Assembly: GCA_025331125.1 (NCBI GenBank)
Contig: JAOALB010000107.1
Span: 124,001-188,000, forward strand
Length of the DNA: 64,000 bases
Source of the DNA: Mycogone perniciosa
Taxonomy: Eukaryota > Ascomycota > Sordariomycetes > Hypocreales > Hypocreaceae
Reading direction: 5' to 3'
Shown: positions 36,994-51,199 of the stretch, in pieces
Layout of the letters: every line of letters starts with the position of its first letter
Position numbering within the stretch: position 1 is the first letter of the stretch
Notes under the pieces: generated by a model
Database searches by the model: none
Told to the model about the DNA's origin: nothing
What the model saw: the letters and a program-made list of their open reading frames with translations, nothing else
Made by a program: the position numbers and the translations under genes

Positions 36994-38330
36994 GTATACT
37001 TTTAAATTTAAATACTTTATTAGTTTCTTTACTTAAAGGATATTATATAAAAATAACATAAATATAAAGTTAAGTCTTTCTTTTTCCTCTTTAAACTTAA
37101 TATTATTAAATAGCTTTTAAAGCTTAATAATTAATAGTTTTTTTATATTATTAAGTTTAAAGTTATAAAACTTACTTTTATTAAACTTTATATTTTATAT
37201 TATAATAACCCTTTTAAGTTAAAACATTTATATTTAATATATATTAGTAGTAAAATAGTTAATAAAATCCTTTATTAGCCTTTTAAGCTTTATTTTAAAT
37301 TTAAATGTATTTTATTTTACTTTATAGTTTATATTACTATATAAACATAATAGCTATATATATAAAAGTTACTTTAATTAAGTTTTAACTTTATATTTAA
37401 CCTTTTTATTAAAAAGAAAACAGTAATAGAACCATTATATTAAAATATATATAAATAGATATTTCCCTTTTTAATATAAAAGTTTAATATGAATTAATTG
37501 TATTATAGCTATTTTACTTTTAAGCTTTAAAAGCTTTAATCGCTTTATTTCTAAAGTAATTTAATTAACATTATAGTAACCTTTTTATTTATATATTTAA
37601 TTTTACTATTTAGCTTATAAGTATTCAAAGGGGAGCGCTTAAATATAATTCTTTATATCTATATATCTTTCTAATATTTTATTTCCCTTTTTTATCTTTA
37701 TAATTATAGTTTTATTATTATAGTAATAATAGTATATAAATACTTCAAATTACCTTTTAACTTTACTATTAAAGTTAAATAGTGTATATATTATAATTAA
37801 TCCTTTTACTTTATTAATAGTAAAGCCTTTATTTACCTATTATACTTATCTTTCAATATTAGCAATTATTTACTGTTATTATATACTCTTTTATAGTTTT
37901 ATAAACTTTATTAAATGCAGTAAAATAGTTTTAAAGATCTATATTTACAATATTCTTTAGAAATAAAAGGCTTTTTAATGATTTATATATATATTTAATA
38001 TATTACTGTTGTAAATTAAAAGTAATTTTAAATATAAAGGTAATATAGTATTATATAAAGTTAATATTATTATTTAAAAGATTAGTATAAAAGGATAAAG
38101 GGTTATATAAAAAGAAAACTAAATCATATATCCTTTTAATATTTACTATAATATTATTTTTCTCAAATCCTTTATAATATAACAAGCAGTTATAACTATA
38201 ATATTATATTTCCTTACTATTATATATACTTTGAACTATTTACTATCTTAAATATATAAATTAATCTTTAAGCTTCAAGCCGTTTTAAAAACTATTTTAT
38301 AATCCCTTTAAATAGCCTATAAAATATTTA
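36994..38330. other. RIPed AT-rich sequence, family not assigned
   Basis: This is the right-hand continuation of the DNA into which element C inserted, so possibly the 5' part of the Copia relic. No motif could be read with confidence on either strand. Confidence 0.4.
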
Positions 38331-40165
38331 AAGCGCTTAATATTAAAGTCTTTTTAATACTTTAAATAATATATATAAACTTTCTATAAATTTACTAAAA
38401 GGAATTAGAAGTTTTTATAAATATTAAATATATGAAAAGCCTTTAATAAATTTAAATAGTTTATTTTTAAAAAACTTATATTTTTCATATTTAATTTATT
38501 TAAAGAAAGAAAAGTTAAAATAAATGCTTTTAACTTTATTATAAAAGCTTAATTTAATGAAAAAAGATAAAAACAGTAAACTATACTTTATTACCTTTTA
38601 CTTTAAAGTATTATATAGCGCAAAACTAAATTATTTAATATATAATAAAGAATTTCTTACTATTATTTTTATATTCAAAGAATAATAATATTATTTATTA
38701 AAAGGAATATATAAAGTTAAAGTATATATTAACTATAAAAATATTATATATTTCGCAATAGTTTAATAACTTTTTAAAAAGCGGATTTACTATATGAAAT
38801 AGCTTTTAGAATTTAACTATATTTTAATTTACTGAAAGGGATTTAAAAAGAAAATAAATAAACATATTTAATAAATAAATTAGGTATAATTAAAGGAAAA
38901 TCGAGTATATTAAACAGATTTTAAAATAAACCTTTAAAAGATATTACTAATAAATAATACTATAAGCTATATATAAAGTATTTAATAATAATATTATACT
39001 TTAATATATTGAAAAGTATTATACTACTTAAAATAATAATAGATTTATAAAAGATATAGAGTTTAATAATAATAAAGGAATTTAATAATAAAATAAAAAG
39101 ATTTAAATTTTAAATAAACTTTAGAAAAATATAGTTATAGAAGTTTATTAATATTTAATATATAGATATAAAGGTATTTGCAAGACTTATAAATAAATAT
39201 AAAAAATATTTTAGGTTTTAAACGCTTAAAAGAATAATATAAAATATAACTTTTTACTGTATAACTTATAGAATAGTTAAACCTTTAAAATATAAACTAT
39301 ATAGTAAACTTTAACCTTTACTAGTATTAAAATAACTATAAGAGTTAATTGTATTAGATTTTATTATTAAACTACTATTATTTATTAAATTAATATAAAC
39401 GATTAAGTATAATAGTATTTTAATAATTATAGATTAATTTATTAAATACTTTTACTTTTTTTATATAAAAAAGCAATAGATATAAAGATATTAATTTATA
39501 TATTTTTATAATTTATTGCAGTTAATTATATAATTCTAGCCAAAATTATTTCTAATTAAAGATTAACCTTTATATTGAAATCTTAGTAAATATTTATATA
39601 CTAATTAAATATAAATTATAGATTTAATACTATATACTACCTATAAATAAATAAATAAATAAAATGCATTAACTAGGTTATCAAAGTTTATTTAAAAAGT
39701 TATATTAACTTTAATTAAAACAATTAAATAAAGAATTTATTAATTATATAAATACCCTATAACAGTAATATTTTAAAGTTAACTAGACTTAGCTTTATAT
39801 ATATTAACCATAGCTTTATACTAAATATATATAAAGCATTAAAAAGGCTTATATATTAATAAAGTATAAATTAAAGTTAAAGATATAAAGCAGTTATATA
39901 AAGAAATATAGCTATACTTTTACTTTATATAAAAGAAAATAAAGAAATATATTAATAAATATAAACTAAAAGGATTAATCTTTAAAGAAAAGAAGATAGT
40001 TTACTTATATTATTATTCGCTAAGAAAAAACACTATAAATATTAAAATAATGCAATTAAATAATAAATTAAATTTTAAAAAACTTAAACTTTACTTAATT
40101 AAAAAGGTTATTTTAAAAGTTACTTATAAACTTATACTACTAAACAGTATCTAGATTTACTTAGT
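38331..40165 (+). mobile_element. RIPed Ty3/Gypsy fragment (RNase H to integrase)
   Basis: Collinear with 34245-35690 of element C. It starts in the RT/RNase H connection (matching atatataaactttctataaat) and runs to the integrase C-terminal segment at about 39950-40160. It lacks gag, RT and both LTRs. Confidence 0.65.
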
Positions 40166-40539
40166 ATTTTATTTATAAATATTTATAAAGAGGGTTTTAT
40201 TAAAGGTAATTAATATATTTAATGTATTTATAGTCCTTTATATCAGCCTATTTAAATAAGGTTAATTATTTATTTAAATAACTATTAGATTAAAGAGGTA
40301 TAAGACTATAAAGATAAATAAATAGATTTAGTTTAATAAAAACTAATTTATATTCTCTTTTAATATATTACCTTTACTTATAATTTTATAGCTATTAAGG
40401 TATAAAGAGGTAACTATTAATTGCTTTTAACTGCAGATATTATAATTAAATAATTTACAGTATCTTTTAATCTTTATATTATTTAATTACAGCTTTATAG
40501 TTCTATTAAAAGCGCTAATTCCCCTTTAATAAAATATTT
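40166..40539. other. RIPed AT-rich sequence between Gypsy fragments
   Basis: About 370 bp with no readable motif. Confidence 0.4.
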
Positions 40540-42700
40540 ATATAAAGGAAGCCGTTTAGTATAAAAAGCCTATTATATAAAATAAAAGTAATACTATTAA
40601 TATTTAATTGCTAAAAACGCTAAGCTTAACTAAATAATCTATTAACAGTAAACGATTATTATAAAGTTATAGAATTAAGTATTGCCTATACCTGCTTTAA
40701 ACTTTATACTAAACTATAAAAGGAATTAACGTTTAAGGGATTTAGAAGAGTCGCTGAAAATATAGCCCTTTAAACCCTTTAATAAAAGTATTATAATACT
40801 TTAACTATTTTTTACTTAACTATATAACTATGTTATTTGTTTTTTAATTAGCTTTAATATAAAGATTAATAAAGTCTTTTTTACTGCTTAATAATTTAAA
40901 GGAAATACTTTAAAGTAATTTAAACCTATTTAAAAGGATTTCTTTAATAATAAAAGTAAAGTTAATAAATAGATTTAACTTATATTTAATAACTATAATT
41001 AATTTAAAGAAGAGTTAAAGAATATTTTAAGAATATTTATAAACAATATACTATAAAAAATAAATTTATAAATTTAATTTAAAAAGGAAAATACTTTAAT
41101 TATAGTATATACTTTAAAGACTATACTTTTGAAGTTAAATAAAGAAACTTTACTTTTATTGAATATTTTTATAATAAATTTAAAGTAAAAGTTAAAAGGG
41201 AAGTTTATAAACTTTTTTATAATAAAAGTATTATTAAATTTATTAAAAAATATATAAGTATAAATAGTTTATTTTATAAACTTTATTTAAATATATAAAA
41301 ATAACAATATTAATTTAAATAAATTTATAAATATTAAAAATATATAAATTAAAGTAAAAAGTAATAAGAATATATTATTAGCTTTAATAATAAAAGAGTT
41401 AATTAAATAAATTTAAATATTATTTAAAAAGGAAAAGTAAAGGTTATTTATTATAAATATAATAAATTAAAATATATTTTAAAGGACTATAAAGCTTTAT
41501 AAAAGCTAAAAACTAATAAACTTTAAAAGCCTATATTAAAACCTCGGTAAAAGGTTAATATAGTTTTAAAAGCTATTAATTATATATTATTTAATTAGAC
41601 TATATACTATAATAATAGCTGCTTTATATATATATTAAATAAAAATAAAAGTAAATAATATTTAAAGTAATTTAAAAAGATGGCTATAATAGACTAAAAA
41701 AGATATTAATTAAAATTTTAAGTTTGAATTTTTAAAAATATATTTAAAGAAAATAAAGTAAATAAATATTTACTATATTTAAATAGTTTAATAAAATAAA
41801 ACTTAAACTTTAACTATATAAAGTTAAATAAAGATAATAGTATTTTAAATAAATAAATAATTGCTATAATTAATTATAAATATTTTAATTAAATTACTAT
41901 AAGCAATAAAAGATAATTAAATAGCAGTAACTTTAATAATAAAAATAAAGATAACCCTTTATAATAGAAACTATTACTATATAATACTATACCTTTAAAA
42001 CTAGAAAATATACTATTAATATACAGTAAATCTAAAAATAACTTAAATAAGTATTACCTTTATATAGTTAAAAGAATTACTATAAATATATAACTAGATA
42101 AAATATATTTATACTTATATAAACAGCTCTATAGATAAAATAAAGTTAATAACAAAATAGCTATTAAAGTAATTTTAGCTGCCTTAACTATAAAAGCAAA
42201 ACCTATATATATTTATAGATAAAGAGATTATACTGCAAATAACCTTATTTATAAAAAGTATTATACTATATCCTAAATCACCTGTATTATATATAGCTGT
42301 ATAATATACTTTTAAGAAAAAGTAAAGTATAATATATTCTTAATTAAAATCCTATTTTACTTTATAAAATAAACATAAGATTATAATACTTTTAAAGAAT
42401 AGAATATAACTATATAGTATTAAAGCTTTAAAGTTATTATTATAAAATTAAATATTAAAACATTAAAGGAATATTATTAACTATTACGATTTAAAGGATA
42501 TAAGTTTAAAGGATATTATATATACTATTAAAAGAAATTAATAAAATAGTATTTCCGCTATAATAACAAGTTTAAATATAATTAATAATATTATTTAAAA
42601 TATAATAGCTTAAAGTATATTATATATAAATAAAATAAATTAGAAAAATAATATATATAATAAGCTAATAATACCTTATATTTATTACTAGAGTATATAT

Positions 42701-42806
42701 ACTATTAAAAGGATAAATATACTATTGAAAGCATAAATATACTATTAAAAGGATAAATATACTATTGAAAGGATAAATATACTATTAAAAGGATAAATAT
42801 ACTATT
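42701..42806. repeat. 20-bp tandem repeat, five units
   Basis: Unit actattaaaaggataaatat in five head-to-tail copies that alternate between an aaaa and a gaaa version, so the amplified block may be a 40-bp dimer. Element C has one unit at the matching place (32445-32464). Confidence 0.85.
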
Positions 42807-45800
42807 TACTTATAGGAAAAACTTTAAAAGTAATAAATATAAAAGTATATAAAATATAAACTTACTTTAAAAGACAAAAATATTAACTAAATTATAAAAA
42901 AGCTATATTAAAACTAGTTTAACTTTATTACCTATAAAAGAATTACCTATAATAAAAGAAAATAGTATTTACTTTAAAGGACCTTAATTAACTATAAAGT
43001 TTATATAAAATAAAAAGAATTAAAAAAGAATTAATATTACTTATAAAAAAGCTATAAAATAATAATTCATAAATTATATCTTTGAAAATATTAAATAATA
43101 AAAGTAATAATAAAGATTTATTATATTTTAAATTAAAATAATAATTAAAGGATATTAGTTATATATATTAATAGATAATAAAGTAATAGGCAATTTTATT
43201 ATACCTATAACTATAAATTACTTACAGTTATTTTAAAAAAAGAAAACTAAACTATATTAACTTTATTAAATTAAAAAAGGAGCCTTTATATATAATAATA
43301 AATAAGTTAAGTAAAAGATTAATTATTTTAAATTTAAAATCGCTAAATATAAAAAAGTAGTGCTTTATAATATAGTAAATATTAATAGGTATAATATTAT
43401 TTTAAGTTATTTTTAGTTAAAATGCAATAACTTTAATATTAATGAAGAAAATAACTAGCTTTATTAATATAATAGTAAGGCTTTTTTAATAATTAAAATT
43501 ATTAAAAAGGATTTAACTATAAAAAAGAAATTTTAAAATATAAAACCTTTAAATAAGCTAATAAAAGGAACTAAAAAAGTAACCTTTAATTTAATTACAG
43601 AAATAATTTACTTAGAAATAAAATGTAAAGTAAAGGGATAAATAAATAAATTTAAAAAATAATTGCCTTTTTATAAAAAACATTTAATTATATTAATAAA
43701 ATACTTAAAATAAAAAGCCTTAAAACAGCAGCGTTATTGAAATAACTACAGAATATCCTTAAAGAATACTAAAAGTATAATAAACTATTTAAAGAAATAC
43801 TTAATATAAAGCTACTAGAATATAATTAATAGGATTATATAGTCAAGCTTAAAAATAATATAAATACTATTCTCTATAAAGTTTATAATTTAAATAAAAA
43901 AAAGCTTAAAAGCCTATATAACTATTTAAATAATATAATAGCTAAAGGGTATATTTAACTTTTTTTATTAAAAGTAGGCTATTTTATTATATTTATATTT
44001 AAAAAAAAAGGTAAACTATTATTAATTATAAACTACTAATAGCTTAATAAAGCTACTATTAAAAATAAAACTTTACTATTATTAATTATAAAATTATAAA
44101 ATAAACTATATAAAAACAAATAGTTTATAGCATTAAATCTTAAAGGCGCTTATAACTTAATTTAAATTAAAGAAAGATATAAATAAATAACTGCCTTTTA
44201 AATTAAATATAGTTTATTTAAATACCTAATTATAGCTTTTAATTTTATTAATACCCTAGTAATATTTTAAAAAATAATAATATATTAAAAAAGTATTTTA
44301 ATATCTTTATAGTTATTTATTTAAATAATATTTTAATCTTTTTAAATACCTTTTAAAATATAAAGAATATATCTATAAAATATTATAAATAGTATAAAAT
44401 ATTAAACTATTTTTAAAACTAAAAAAGTGCAAATTCTATATATAAAAAGTTACTTTTTTAAAGTATATTAATACCTTTAAAGAAATTTATATAAATCTAT
44501 TAAAAGTATAAACAGTAAAAAGCTAGCTTATATCTATAATAGTTAAAGAAGTCTAAAGCTTTTTCAAATTTATTAACTATTATTAATAATTTATAAAAGC
44601 TATTAAAATATCATATAAACTCTCTATAAACTTATTAAAAAAAATTAAAAGTTTCTATATGCATTAAATATATAAAAGGACTTTAATAAACTTAAATAGT
44701 TTATTTTAAAAAGATTTATATTTATTATATTTAACCTATTTAAATAAATAAAAATTAAAATAAATACTTTTAACTTTACTATAAAAGTTTAATTTAGCTA
44801 AAAAGATAAAAATAGTAAATTATCCTTTAACTTTTACCTTTAAGTATTATATAGTGTAAAACTAAACTCTTTAATATATAATAAAAAGTTCTTTACTATT
44901 ATTTTTCTATTTAAAGAATAGTAATATTACTTATTAAAAGGAATATATAAAGTTAAAGTATATATTGATTATAAAAATATTATATATTTCTAATAGTTTA
45001 ATAACTCTTTAAAAAATAAATCTATTATATAAAACACCTTTTAAAAATTAATTATAAGCTTAATACTATATACTATTTATAAATAAATAAATAAATAAAA
45101 TATATTAACTAGGTTATTAAAGTTTATTTAAAAAGTTATATTAACTTTAATTAAAATAATGAAAAAAGAACTATGAATTATATAAATATTTTATAACAGG
45201 AATATTTTAAAGTTAATTAAATCTACCCCTATATATACTAATTATAGCTTTATACTAAATATATATAACGCGCTAAGGAAAGGCTTATATATTAATAAAG
45301 TATAAATTAAAGCTAAAAGTATAAAGCAATTATATAAAGAAATATAAATATACCTTTACTTTATATAAAAAAGAATAAAATAATATATTAATAAATATAT
45401 ATTAAAAGGACTAATCTTTAAAAAAAAGATATAGTTTACCTATACTATTATTTAATAAAGAAAAAGACTATAAATATTAAAATAATATAACTAAATAATA
45501 AATTAAATTTTAAAAAACTTAAACTTTACTTAATTAAAAAGGTTATTTTAAAAGTTACTTATAAACTTATACTATTAAATAGTATTTAAATTTACTTAAT
45601 ATTTTATATTTTACTATTTAAAAAAGTAGTATAAAATAAATTAAAAAATAAATTAATTATAAATTTAATTAAAGTCTTAATAGTTAAAAAAAAATAAAGT
45701 AAAAGAAATTTAAGCTATATAAATAAAAGATAATAAATATTAATATTTAATTAAATAAAAAAACTATAAAAAGGAATATAACTCTTAAAAAGCTATTAAC

Positions 45801-46566
45801 TACCTATTAAACACTAAAATAAAACTTAAATAGTTCTATTAGTCTTTAAGATTAAAGAACATATATTCATAAACTCCTCGCCAATTTTAAAAAAGGATTA
45901 ATCTACCTCGCTAATAACCCCTAATATTTAGATATCCTTAACTATATACTGCTTATAGGCATTAAAAGCAAAAAGAATATTATCCTTTATATTAAATTCC
46001 GCTATACATTAATAAATTAACTTTTTACCCTGCTCTTTAATCTTTTTATAAATCTTGCGAATCTAAGCTAAATAACCTATTATCGCAAAAAGATATTCTT
46101 GCAGCTTAAATATCTACTGCTGCAGGTTTATTAAATTATCGCTAGCTACTTCCTCTTGATAATTAAGTTTTTTTTGTTAATTAAAAAGATAAATAACTAA
46201 AAAGGAGGGTTAGTAACGCAAAAATATAATATATAAAAAACCTATAAAATAAAGCTACTAGCACTTTATTATAAGCTTTCTTTTAATAGATATATTTAAA
46301 ATAAAATAGATTTCTATTTAGTATTTAATAATATACCTTAATCTTAAAATAATAAATATATAGTATATTTATTAAAGAACCTTGAATAGAAATAGACAAT
46401 AAAGAAATATTACGCTCGCGGTCTTTATAGGTAATAATTAAAGACTTCTTTAATATACAGTTACTTATAATAAATATGTAATAAAAGGAAGGAAGGGAAT
46501 AATATATAATAAAAGAAGAGGAGAACTTACAGTCTTAAAGATAAAACTATTAAAAGGGGGATATTG

Positions 46567-46929
46567 TATTACGACCTAAATATGCAATTTATATATATAT
46601 ATATATATTATGTATTGATATATATAACCTAGACTAACGGCCAGATCGCGGTCCATGGTTCTTATACTACAGTCCGCGCTTTTAGAGGATTAGTCTATAA
46701 CTTAAAGATAGTTAATCCTTAATATATCTCCTTTATATATAAAACTAAATAAACTACAATTATTTAATATAGTTACTTAAATAGTTGTTAATAAATTACA
46801 TTTACTAGAACCGCCTATTTTATAGAATTATAACTATATTACCCTGCTTAGTATTTATCCCTAACCTCTCTATTAATATAAACCTATAAACCTCGGTTTA
46901 ATAGTTAAGAATCAACCTAGATTGTTACA
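46567..46929 (+). repeat. 3' LTR of element D
   Basis: Starts tattacgacctaaat and ends cctagattgttaca. It includes an internal TA run and a GC-retaining patch (ggccagatcgcggtccatgg near 46640). It diverges in the middle from the other LTRs. Confidence 0.7.
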
Positions 46930-47190
46930 AAATATTATAGGTAATAAAGTAATTAAATAGGCAGATCAATGTTATTTAATCTTTACTTTTATAAATACTT
47001 TTATAAAGAATCTTGAAAGGTATATTAATTTTATTTTCTTTAACTGCTTTATATTAAGAATTCTTACAAAAAACCTAAATATAAACTTAAACTATTATAT
47101 AATTACTATTATATTTTGAAGCTATATTAAACTAATATTCAATATAAAAAGAAAATATTGTTTTTTTAAAAGTTCATAAAAGTTTAATTA

Positions 47191-47221
<31 letters not shown>

Positions 47222-49261
47222 GGTTTTTTTAAAAGTAAATGCAATTAATTAAATTCAAAAAGACTTAAATATAGCTATATAAATATATTAAACAATGTTT
47301 ATAAATTATATATAGTTAATAAATTGAACAAAATGTTAAAATAAATATAATACTTTTTAATAAAATGGAAAATATTAAAAGACTTATTTAATTTGTATTA
47401 TAATACCTTTTAAAATAAATTAATAAATTAAAGTGAAGAAAGTAATATATAATACTACTGAATATAAAACATACAATTATTATAATAGAATTATAATTAA
47501 AGTTAATTTAAATAAAGGTATTTAAAAGGTAATTCAATAATATAAGGTTATAAATTAACTTTAACCTTTACTTTTAATAAATAGTAATAAAAGTATTTTA
47601 AACTTTAAAAAATAAATGGTCTTTTTTAAAGACTATTTATCATAGCGAAAAAGAATTTAAAAAAATATTTAAAGCTTTTAAAAACTTTAAATATTAAATT
47701 ACCTTTAAATATTATAAAATAAAGTAATTCTTACAAAAAGGTAAAAAGGATTATAATTAAAGTAAAGAATATTATATTTAATATAAGTAGTATATTAATT
47801 GCCTTTTTATATTATATGTAGCCTACTATTAAAAATCTTATTATAAACGTTTTCAAAGGCTATTTTAAATTAAAATATTAGCTTTTCCCTTTTAAAAATA
47901 TTAAGATTACTATTATATTTAAGCTTAACAAACTGAGTTATATAATTTATAAAGTCTTTAAGCGTATACTAGTATTATTCTATATATAAGAAAGCTTTAA
48001 AAGATTATTTATAAAAAAAGTATCCTTTTTAATATTTAAATATAAATTTCTTTTAAAGTAGTATTTCAAAGCTTTTTTTAAAAAAGCAGCTATCAGTTTA
48101 ATTATTTATTTAATTTATAATATTAATATCATTTTAAATAAAAAAAAGGTTATAACTTTATTTACTTTTAATATCTTTAAAGCCTTTAATATTATTATAA
48201 AGAATGAATTGATTTTATAATTTAAATAATAAAGTTAATTTATTAGATTTTACTTTTAAATATAATACTTTATAAAAATCTTTTATTTTCTTTATTATAT
48301 TAATATTATACTTTAATTTAACCATTAAATCTAAATATTAATAATCTTATTTTAAATATATTAATAGTATCATTATATTTATTATAAAGGGGTTTACTAA
48401 AAGAAATGGCTATCTTTATATAATAAATATTTAATAAAACATTAAAATAAAAAGTAAAAAGTATAATATCTTTCAACTATATTAAAGCTAAACAGCTGTA
48501 ATTTTATTATATAAAAGGCTAAATTTATAAAAAAGGTATTATAATAAAAGGAAATTTAATTTAATTTAATAAAAATATTTAATAGTTAAAAGTTTGTTTT
48601 AATTTAAAAGATAAAGATATTATAAGTAATAAATAAATAAATTATTTAATTAAATAAAATATAATGTTTTTACTATACTATAAAATTAAATTATAATTAT
48701 CTATATAAAAAGATAAATCAAAAGAAAAGTTATAAGAGTAATAAAGTAAAACTAATTTAATAAAACTTTAAAAGGCTATATATAATAAAGGCTTAAAGCT
48801 TTAACTTCCCCTTTAAAGCTTAAACTTTTATACTTTAGTTTTTATAGGCTTTTAATTAAAAAATTAAAATATAAAGACTTTTAGAAATACTATAAATACT
48901 TTAAATATAATAAAAAGTTTATTTATAAATATAATAAATTTAAAATGTAAAGTTATTTTATAAAATATAAAATAATTAAGCCTTTCTTTCTAAATATCCC
49001 TTTAAAAGAGACCCTTTTCTTTTACTTATTTAAATTTATAAAAAGTAAAGCCTTTTAAAAACTAATAAAAAAAGCTGACCTTTATAGTCCTCTTTTAGCA
49101 AAAATAAATTAATACTACTTAAATTAACCCTCTTTCCTTTATAAATTAAAACTCAGCAAACAGTAGTATAAGCCGCCAGCTTTTAATATCCTATTGCCTA
49201 TAAAGGATTTATATAACTAGTTTACTTAATAGACGTAAATAATAAAACAAAACAAATAATC
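46930..49261 (+). mobile_element. RIPed LINE relic (Tad-like)
   Basis: The plus-strand frame at 48061-48220 reads YFKAFFKKAAISLIIYLIYN then KKKVITLFTFNIFKAFNIII and KNELIL. This corresponds to the non-LTR RT block QFG..P.RSA.D.....V, followed by the LLTLDV.GAFDAV..N.L motif of Tad-clade LINEs. The rest of the element cannot be delimited. The relic ends at the truncated GT8 gene at 49262. A (TA)n run lies at about 47197-47220. Confidence 0.55.
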
Positions 49262-49967
49262 TACGATCAAGTTATCACGGTTCCCGCTGTCTTGGGTATA
49301 TCAGCGGCAAATCTTCAAATCATCGGTCGTCCGGATCTCCAGACAACAGTCACAAAGTTCAACCTCTGGTTCCTTAGCCAGTATGACCATGTCCTCTACC
49401 TGGACGCGGACACACTGGTGTTATCTAACCTCGATCACCTCTTCTCGCTACCTAATAATATTGATTTCGCTGCGTCGCCAGAGCTCGGCTTCCCCGATTG
49501 CTTCAACAGCGGCGTGATGCTGCTGAAACCAGATGTAGCCACCTTTGCAGACTTGAGCAAACTCGCTGGAGAGGTGGAGTCGTTCGACGGAGGAGACCAG
49601 GGCTTGCTGAATATCTATTTCGGTGACGGAACCCACTGCCACCCGCTGAAACAACTCGTCACCATGGAGAAACATGGTCGGAATACGACACGAACGTGGC
49701 ATCGCCTTAGCTTTACATTACAATATAGAGATGCACAAGGTCTATCGTCTCTACATCCCGGCCGTTCTCAGATATCGATCAGAGCACAAGGTGCTTCATT
49801 TTATTGGAAAGGACAAGCCATGGCACTTCCCCCAAGGCAAGGTGGAGCGTTCCGATGATATGCCTGTCTACTTCCAGTTCTATAGCAAGATGGTGGAGCG
49901 ATGGTGGGAAGTTCGCCGACAGGTGGTTGTTCTCGAATCGCGGCCTGGTGACGAAGTTCAAGCGTAG
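49262..49967 (+). pseudogene. glycogenin-like GT8 glycosyltransferase, 5'-truncated and frameshifted
   Basis: The frame reads VPAVLGISAANLQIIGRPDL, then YDHVLYLDADTLVLSNLDHL with the metal-binding DxD of GT8 enzymes (DAD). PELGFPDCFNSGVMLLKP and FDGGDQGLLN are also canonical. One extra base near 49718 shifts the frame. The continuation YNIEMHKVYRLYIPAVLRYR and HKVLHFIGKDKPWH then runs to a stop at 49965. GT8 members of this type transfer glucose or related sugars from UDP-sugar. The first 60 or so residues expected for the family (nucleotide-binding strand) are absent, because coding similarity stops at the RIPed block. No acceptor AG explains the missing 5' end. Confidence 0.8.
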
Positions 49968-51199
49968 GTTTTTGATCCGTTGCATAAAGTGGGAACCAGG
50001 CCATCAAGGCTACGTTGCCAATACTCCCAAATATTTCTCCGGGATTCCGAGCTATGTTCGGTAACAACTCTGCCTAAATACGATGGAATACTGGGATCTT
50101 GGTGTTTACCAGGGATCCAGACGAATGGAACTGCACGAGATTCATTAGGTGACCAGATGAAAGGGGGCCTCGGAAGCTTAGGGACCTTCAGAGATAAATG
50201 CAGTCATCGCAGTGGCCCTCACTTCGTGCCTCATTCATACCAGTTACATACCCCAACTTCTTCACTCTCTGCAATTGCGACGGAGTCCAAGTGCCTCTGG
50301 TGTTTCTTGGAACCCCCTATAGGTGTTTTGCGTTAGTCAGTATCAGATAGAAGGAGTCAAAGCGATTCCAGAGAGGCCTGGGGTACCGGACTGGATTGGG
50401 CATGAGCAACACCACTACCAATATACCGATGTACCGTCCGAATCCCAACACCAACAATTTCCTTCCTCATTCAGATTCCTGAACTGGCGCTGCTTTAACA
50501 CAATAGGAACGCCTGAGTAGCGCTTGAATAGTGCCTGAATAGTGCTTGAGTCGGGCAACCCACAACAACATTATTATCCGTGCGACACAGTTCCAATTAC
50601 CACTCGTACGATTAGAACGAACTACAGCAAACCTTTGATCATCAATTTATACATACGTCATGATCTGTAAAGGAGCTGGATTTACATTTCATTTAGCAAG
50701 GAATGTCTGCAGAATTACAGGTCATTACACAGACTTGCTAGAGACGATTTTCGACTTGTTCAGGGTAAGGTGCATGTTGATAGTGGCACGAAGCGGTTGG
50801 GAGGTCCTGTTTCTCTATTATTACTCAAGTATCCACCCATAAAAACAAAATATTTGACATTGTAACACGGCAGTGGTCGGGTCCCAATAGGTTCGCGGGT
50901 CCGTACACTCACTGGTCTATACACTTATCTTACCTAGGGAGTCAATAATACCTCGCATTCGGGATCTAATAGGCTGGTTTTAAATTTCACGGGACCTGTA
51001 GGTATTATATCAGCACGGCCAAGCAACTTTTACACCTTTAGCTAATGCATTATAGGTATTTATATTATCCAACAAGCATACCTGCTTATAAGAGCTATTC
51101 CAACCCAACTTAACAATATGGCTATGGCCTGTTCAGGGACAGCCTTATAATACGGAATGCTCGCTCATACAGTCTTGCGCAGAATTGCGACTCAACGTC
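49968..51199. other. intergenic, no gene recognised
   Basis: No supported gene. A degenerate 11-12 bp tandem (gcctgaatagt-like, about four units) lies at about 50510-50555. Confidence 0.45.

Larger units (their letters stand above)
40540..46929 (+). mobile_element. RIPed Ty3/Gypsy element lacking its 5' LTR (element D)
   Basis: Begins at the equivalent of 30390 in element C (tttatataaaggaagc), about 190 bp inside where the 5' LTR would end. It is collinear to the 3' LTR at 46567-46929. RT lies at about 43880-44350, RNase H at about 44560-44800 and the integrase C-terminal segment at about 45380-45600. A polypurine tract (taaaaggggga, 46551-46561) precedes the LTR. A tandem expansion at 42701-42806 is absent from element C. 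Near 45860-46550 the sequence diverges from element C. Confidence 0.75.

Noticed and set aside
26031..49261. CRISPR array or satellite in the AT-rich block
   Set aside because: Apparent repetition is due to RIP-reduced composition and homologous retroelement copies; no regular repeat/spacer pattern.
50323..50842. Short frames downstream of the GT8 pseudogene
   Set aside because: No family motifs, no continuity between frames and no promoter signal.
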